Shown here piece by piece: positions 6,210 through 9,172 of a stretch of DNA of 9,172 nt; the stretch's first letter is position 1, and every line of letters starts with the position of its first letter. The position numbers were made by a program, and so were the translations under genes. Location of the stretch: NCBI GenBank assembly GCA_964527535.1, contig CAZGPW010000191.1, positions 1 to 9,172 on the forward strand. The letters are read 5' to 3'. Origin of the DNA: JAQIBY01 sp964527535. Its GTDB lineage: Bacteria > Bacteroidota > Bacteroidia > Bacteroidales > ML635J-15. The notes below the pieces were generated by a model that saw only the letters and a program-made list of their open reading frames with translations, searched no databases and was not told the DNA's origin.

Positions 6210-6806
6210 TCAGGCAGGGATATGTGGCGAAGTATGGGAAGCATCCACAATTTCCCTGTATTTAAAAAACACCTTTTTAAAATCTTCCCATGCTTCTTTT
6301 TTGCGGGCAGGAGTACGAAGCAGAGCAGAAGGATGATAGGTGGGCATAACAATCCGTTCGTTCCATTCTATCCACTTGCCCCTCATTTGCGTGATCTTTG
6401 CATCCGGATCAATTAAGCCTTTTAATGCGGTGCCTCCCAGCAAAATGACAATGGGCGGATCGATCATGTCAATTTGTTTCATCAGGTATGGCAGGCAGGC
6501 TTCTTTTTCGTCCGGTTTGGGCGTCCGGTTTTCAGGTGGTCTGCATTTTACAATGTTCCCGATAAATACGTGTTTTTCCCGGGAAAAGTTGCATGCAGTG
6601 AGTATTTTATCAAGCAATTGACCTGATCTGCCAACAAAAGGGAGGCCTTTTTTGTCTTCGTCTGCCCCGGGGCCTTCGCCTATGATGAAAATTTTGGCGT
6701 CAGGAGGTCCTTGTCCAAATACAGGTTTGTTTCGAGTTTTCGAAAGCCTGCATTTGGTGCATTCCAGCACCTGCATTTCAAGATCTGCCCATTCAAAAAC
6801 ATCCAT
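6210..6806 (-). CDS. Family 4 uracil-DNA glycosylase (4Fe-4S, UDGa type)
   Basis: This base-excision repair enzyme removes uracil, arising from cytosine deamination or dUTP incorporation, from DNA. Four cysteines fit the 4Fe-4S ligand pattern of the family: Cys16 and Cys19 (CTKC), Cys88 in NIVKCRPPENRTP (84-96) and Cys104. A fifth, Cys72, is not a conserved ligand. Motif 1 is GEGPGADEDKKGLPFVGRSG (43-62), and motif 2 is HPSALLR (158-164), which supplies the DNA-binding His. The 198-residue length is typical. The final 15 or so residues are unconserved. The gene is transcribed divergently from the sigma factor gene, with a 121-base gap, and no other repair gene is nearby. A weak -7-like TAATTTAG lies upstream of the start. 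Confidence 0.93.
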   Translation of the reverse strand: MDVFEWADLEMQVLECTKCRLSKTRNKPVFGQGPPDAKIFIIGEGPGADEDKKGLPFVGRSGQLLDKILTACNFSREKHVFIGNIVKCRPPENRTPKPDEKEACLPYLMKQIDMIDPPIVILLGGTALKGLIDPDAKITQMRGKWIEWNERIVMPTYHPSALLRTPARKKEAWEDFKKVFFKYREIVDASHTSPHIPA

Positions 6807-6872
6807 AATTATACGTTATATTTATCGCTAAATTATAAAAAACATTGGCAGGTTACACATAAAATTTGTTCT

Positions 6873-6901
6873 TTTGTTCAAACATGCAACCATTTAGCTT
6901 G
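6873..6901 (+). promoter_or_regulatory. Possible promoter for the ECF sigma operon
   Basis: TTTG (6873-6876) and TAGCTTG (6895-6901) are separated by 18 bases, close to the Bacteroidetes -33/-7 spacing, and end 26 bases before the sigma start. The -7 element lacks one T of TAnnTTTG, so the match is imperfect. An alternative is an autoregulated ECF-type promoter in the same 121-base gap, whose consensus I cannot predict. Confidence 0.3.
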
Positions 6902-6927
6902 TTGTATTATCTGATAAGTAAGCCTGA

Positions 6928-7479
6928 ATGCAAAACCTGGAAAAAATAATTGAAGGCTGTAAAAAGATGAGAAGAAAGCCTCAAAAGGCGCTTTATGATA
7001 TGTATTCACCAATATTATACGGTATGGCGCTGAGGTATGCTTCACATCCGTCAGAAGCGGAAGATATGTTGCAGGAAGCCTTCGTCAGTATATTCCAGAA
7101 CATAAGGCAGTATAAAGGCACAGGTTCTTTTGAAGGCTGGATGAAAAGGATATTGATCAATGCTGCGATCGGGTATATCCGGAAGCATAAAAAGCAGCAG
7201 TTTGACAATTTTGATGATGTGAGAGAAATCAACATGAAGGATTTTGAATTTTCCGATGTTGATTTTACAAAAGAAGAGCTGTTAGATGCAATAAACAGTT
7301 TGCCTGAAGGTTTTAGATTAATATTTAACCTGTATGCTGTTGAAGGATATAAACACAGAGAGATTGCTGACATGCTGGGAATACATATTGGAACATCAAA
7401 ATCCCAGTATTCGAGGGCAAGAAATATGTTAAAAACAAAGTTGATGCAACTTGAAAAAGAATCAAAAGTGAAAGAGTAA
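6928..7479 (+). CDS. ECF-type RNA polymerase sigma factor
   Basis: This is a small sigma-70 family protein with only regions 2 and 4, which directs RNA polymerase to a dedicated promoter set. Region 2 spans about 20-86: ALYDMYSPILYGMALRY (21-37), then the acidic AEDMLQEAF (44-52) and the aromatic stretch GSFEGWMKRILINAAI (66-81), followed by the basic YIRKHKKQQ. Region 4 spans about 118-172: LLDAINSLPEGFRLIFNLY, then the helix-turn-helix GYKHREIADMLGI (139-151) and GTSKSQYSRARNMLK. The 183-residue length is normal. No extra C-terminal domain is present. It is the first gene of a tight pair with the barrel protein (4-base gap), and that pairing suggests the neighbour is its anti-sigma factor. 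The regulon is unknown. Confidence 0.94.
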   Translation: MQNLEKIIEGCKKMRRKPQKALYDMYSPILYGMALRYASHPSEAEDMLQEAFVSIFQNIRQYKGTGSFEGWMKRILINAAIGYIRKHKKQQFDNFDDVREINMKDFEFSDVDFTKEELLDAINSLPEGFRLIFNLYAVEGYKHREIADMLGIHIGTSKSQYSRARNMLKTKLMQLEKESKVKE

Positions 7480-7483
7480 TTTT

Positions 7484-9001
7484 ATGGCAGGAAAGCATAA
7501 CCATATTGAAGATGTCTTCAAAACAGCTTTTGAGGATCATGCAGTAAAACCACCCAAATCATCGTGGTCGGGCATGAAGTCTTCGCTTGATAATATGCGG
7601 GTGGAATACCTTGCCAAAAATCAACTTGGAAACATCAGCACAAAGCCTTCTGCCAGCCTTTGGTCTCGTATTGCCACAAAAGTATGGTGGAAACAATTCC
7701 TGCGGTTTAACCCGGCACGCATCAATATTTATTATGCCGGCATGGCACTGATTGGCGGAAGCACAGCCATTGTAAGCCTTACAAATACAGAATCTGTGCC
7801 CGCTGCTTCCGAAAACATTTTTTCTGTAGAGGAATCATTTTACGTTGAAAAAACAAACCTGCTTCTTCCTGAAAAGCTGGAAGAAACCAAGCAAAATGCA
7901 GATTTTATGGCATTGCGGAAGGATATGGAAGCGCCTGAGCCTGAATCAACAGAAAAGCAAATGGCAGCTGTAGCGCCATCAGAAAACTCGTCAGAAGGAT
8001 TGGAAAACAACAATGTGGAATCATCATCCGGCCATGATCAGATTGTGTCAGATGCGGAAACAGGAACAGTTATAAATGAAACCAATCTCCCGGAACAGTC
8101 GAATGTTGCTGATAATTCTGCAACGCAGGAGCAATCTGCAGATGTTACATCATCAATGGCAGTTCATGATGAACAAAAGAAAGAAGCAGACCCCATACCG
8201 CTCGTAAAACTTCCTTCGCGATGGAGGCTGCTCGTTCCGGTTGGCTATGCCTGGCCGGTTGAAAACCTGGGTGAGGTTGATGTAAGGCCGGATACCATCG
8301 CTTATGATTTTGCCGGGGAACCCATTGTGAAAGACATCAATTTCTTTGAACAGGGTTGGTATGGCGGTGTAAATCTTTTTACCCAGGATATTGCATTTCT
8401 TAACGATGAGGTAAAAGAAGTATATGAGCAGAATAAGCACTATAGTGATTTTTCCTATCGTTTTGGGTTGCGTTTTAACATGGTAAGAAACCATTTTATG
8501 ATGCAGACGGGTATATATTTCTCCAGCATCAACAACGTGTTTGAACACTCACAACAACTGACCCTCATTGAAGACAATATTGAAGGCCGGGTTATCTGGC
8601 CATACGAAAGTGATACCATTTATCACAACACAACCCATAAATACCACAATACTTACAGTTATTTTGAAGTCCCCGTACTTGCCGGCGTACACATTGAAGG
8701 GGTGAACTTTGCCACCAACATTAAGACAGGGCCGGTGTTTAATTATATTTCAGGCGTTAATGCAAACCTTGTGTTGTACGGTGATAACAAATTGTGCTCA
8801 GTTGATAAATCTTACATCAAACGCCCCGGCATAAGGTGGGAAATCAGTGCAGACCTGATATATAAGTTTGGCGATCATTTAAGTATATATGTTGAGCCCT
8901 CGTATGTGCATGATGTGACCACCATGTTTGATAAGGAAATGGATATCCGCAGCAGGTTCAAAGGATTCAGTGCCGGTATGGGGGTTTACTACAGGTTTTA
9001 A
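7484..9001 (+). CDS. Predicted anti-sigma/outer-membrane beta-barrel hybrid protein
   Basis: I infer an envelope-spanning partner of the upstream ECF sigma. Residues 1-79 are soluble and basic near the end, with two tandem Pro/Ser-Trp motifs: VKPPKSSWSGMKSSL (21-35) and TKPSASLWSRIATKV (53-67). A similar segment, DIF..F....PP...W..I, opens many Bacteroidetes proteins encoded beside ECF sigma factors. One hydrophobic helix (80-99) follows a Lys/Arg-rich stretch, predicting N-inside orientation. Residues about 101-240 form a long linker rich in Glu, Ser, Asn and Gln with no predicted fold. Residues about 244-505 alternate amphipathic strands and loops (GWYGGVNLF, YRFGLRFNMV, FMMQTGIYFSS, YFEVPVLAGVHIEG) and end in GMGVYYRF, with a terminal Phe typical of outer-membrane barrels. 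The start lies 4 bases after the sigma stop, consistent with co-expression. The barrel call is strong; the anti-sigma activity is inferred from position and motifs. Confidence 0.8.
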   Translation: MAGKHNHIEDVFKTAFEDHAVKPPKSSWSGMKSSLDNMRVEYLAKNQLGNISTKPSASLWSRIATKVWWKQFLRFNPARINIYYAGMALIGGSTAIVSLTNTESVPAASENIFSVEESFYVEKTNLLLPEKLEETKQNADFMALRKDMEAPEPESTEKQMAAVAPSENSSEGLENNNVESSSGHDQIVSDAETGTVINETNLPEQSNVADNSATQEQSADVTSSMAVHDEQKKEADPIPLVKLPSRWRLLVPVGYAWPVENLGEVDVRPDTIAYDFAGEPIVKDINFFEQGWYGGVNLFTQDIAFLNDEVKEVYEQNKHYSDFSYRFGLRFNMVRNHFMMQTGIYFSSINNVFEHSQQLTLIEDNIEGRVIWPYESDTIYHNTTHKYHNTYSYFEVPVLAGVHIEGVNFATNIKTGPVFNYISGVNANLVLYGDNKLCSVDKSYIKRPGIRWEISADLIYKFGDHLSIYVEPSYVHDVTTMFDKEMDIRSRFKGFSAGMGVYYRF

Positions 9002-9104
9002 TACATTAATAAATCAGATTCCTCAAAAATAACTGTGAATTGAGAAAGAGTTATATGAGAGTGCTCGCCCTTGGGAAAACAGGGGAACTTCAAAAAAGAT
9101 AACT

Positions 9105-9112
9105 TAAATTTG
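9105..9112 (+). promoter_or_regulatory. Bacteroidetes-type -7 element near the right edge
   Basis: TAAATTTG is an exact TAnnTTTG match, 20 bases before an ATG at 9133. No clear -33 TTTG precedes it. The 103 bases to its left (9002-9104) after the barrel gene hold no gene. Confidence 0.4.
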
Positions 9113-9132
9113 TCTATGGAAATATAGCACAT

Positions 9133-9172
9133 ATGAAGTTCAAAAACCTGTCCGGCGTAGCTCAGCGAAGAC
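9133..9172 (+). CDS. Possible start of a gene cut by the window edge
   Basis: An ATG at 9133 opens 13 codons (MKFKNLSGVAQRR) that run off the right edge, 20 bases after a good -7 element. The length is far too small to identify a family. The final 22 bases (TCCGGCGTAGCTCAGCGAAG and AC) also look like half of a palindromic intergenic motif, in which case the reading frame would be fortuitous. Confidence 0.2.
   Translation, partial: MKFKNLSGVAQRR

Noticed and set aside
9151..9172. Beginning of a tRNA, since TAGCTCAG follows a 7-base acceptor-like arm
   Set aside because: The next bases (CGAAGAC) do not make a normal D-loop or D-stem return, and the rest is off the edge; a palindromic repeat arm is likelier.
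1..9172. CRISPR array, prophage, toxin-antitoxin or intact insertion sequence
   Set aside because: No regularly spaced direct repeats, transposase, integrase, phage or paired small ORFs are visible on either strand.

Overview
The window looks like chromosomal DNA of a member of the Bacteroidetes (Bacteroidota), probably a Bacteroidales or Marinilabiliales-like organism. The clues are the AT-leaning composition, promoters of the Bacteroidetes type (TAnnTTTG at -7) with no Shine-Dalgarno leaders, a bS16 with a long Lys/Glu/Ala tail, an ECF sigma factor followed by an anti-sigma/outer-membrane-barrel protein, and a decayed outer-membrane barrel gene. The species cannot be named from the sequence alone.

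Layout. 1-202 is a leader with a good promoter for rpsP. 203-1599 (+) is the rpsP-rimM pair (ribosomal protein bS16 and the 30S maturation factor RimM), separated by an imperfect palindrome. 1619-1846 (-) is an unlabelled 75-codon remnant of the C-terminus of an outer-membrane beta-barrel gene, convergent with rimM. 1957-4437 (-) holds tsaC (tRNA t6A synthesis) followed by a membrane-anchored nucleotide-sugar 4,6-dehydratase of the CapD/WbpM/PglF type. 4438-4983 has no gene but is full of inverted repeats, ending in an 87-bp near-palindrome whose core looks like an intrinsic terminator on the + strand. 4984-6105 (-) is a GT4-type glycosyltransferase with its own promoter. 6210-6806 (-) is a family 4 uracil-DNA glycosylase with a 4Fe-4S cluster. 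6928-9001 (+) is a two-gene operon of an ECF sigma factor and a predicted anti-sigma/outer-membrane-barrel hybrid. 9002-9172 holds a promoter-like -7 element and a start codon for something beyond the right edge.

How the genes work together. Ribosome biogenesis and translation fidelity (rpsP, rimM, tsaC) sit beside surface-glycan functions (dehydratase, glycosyltransferase), DNA repair (UDG) and envelope-linked transcription control (sigma and its partner). Only three close linkages are visible: rpsP-rimM, tsaC-dehydratase (33-bp gap) and sigma-anti-sigma (4-bp gap). The rest looks like ordinary chromosomal mosaic. No CRISPR array, phage gene, intact insertion sequence or defence island is visible.

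The parts most worth a second look are the sigma/barrel pair, whose second protein carries two tandem copies of a short Trp motif, one membrane helix, a long acidic linker and a C-terminal barrel, and the structured gene-free stretch at 4497-4873.
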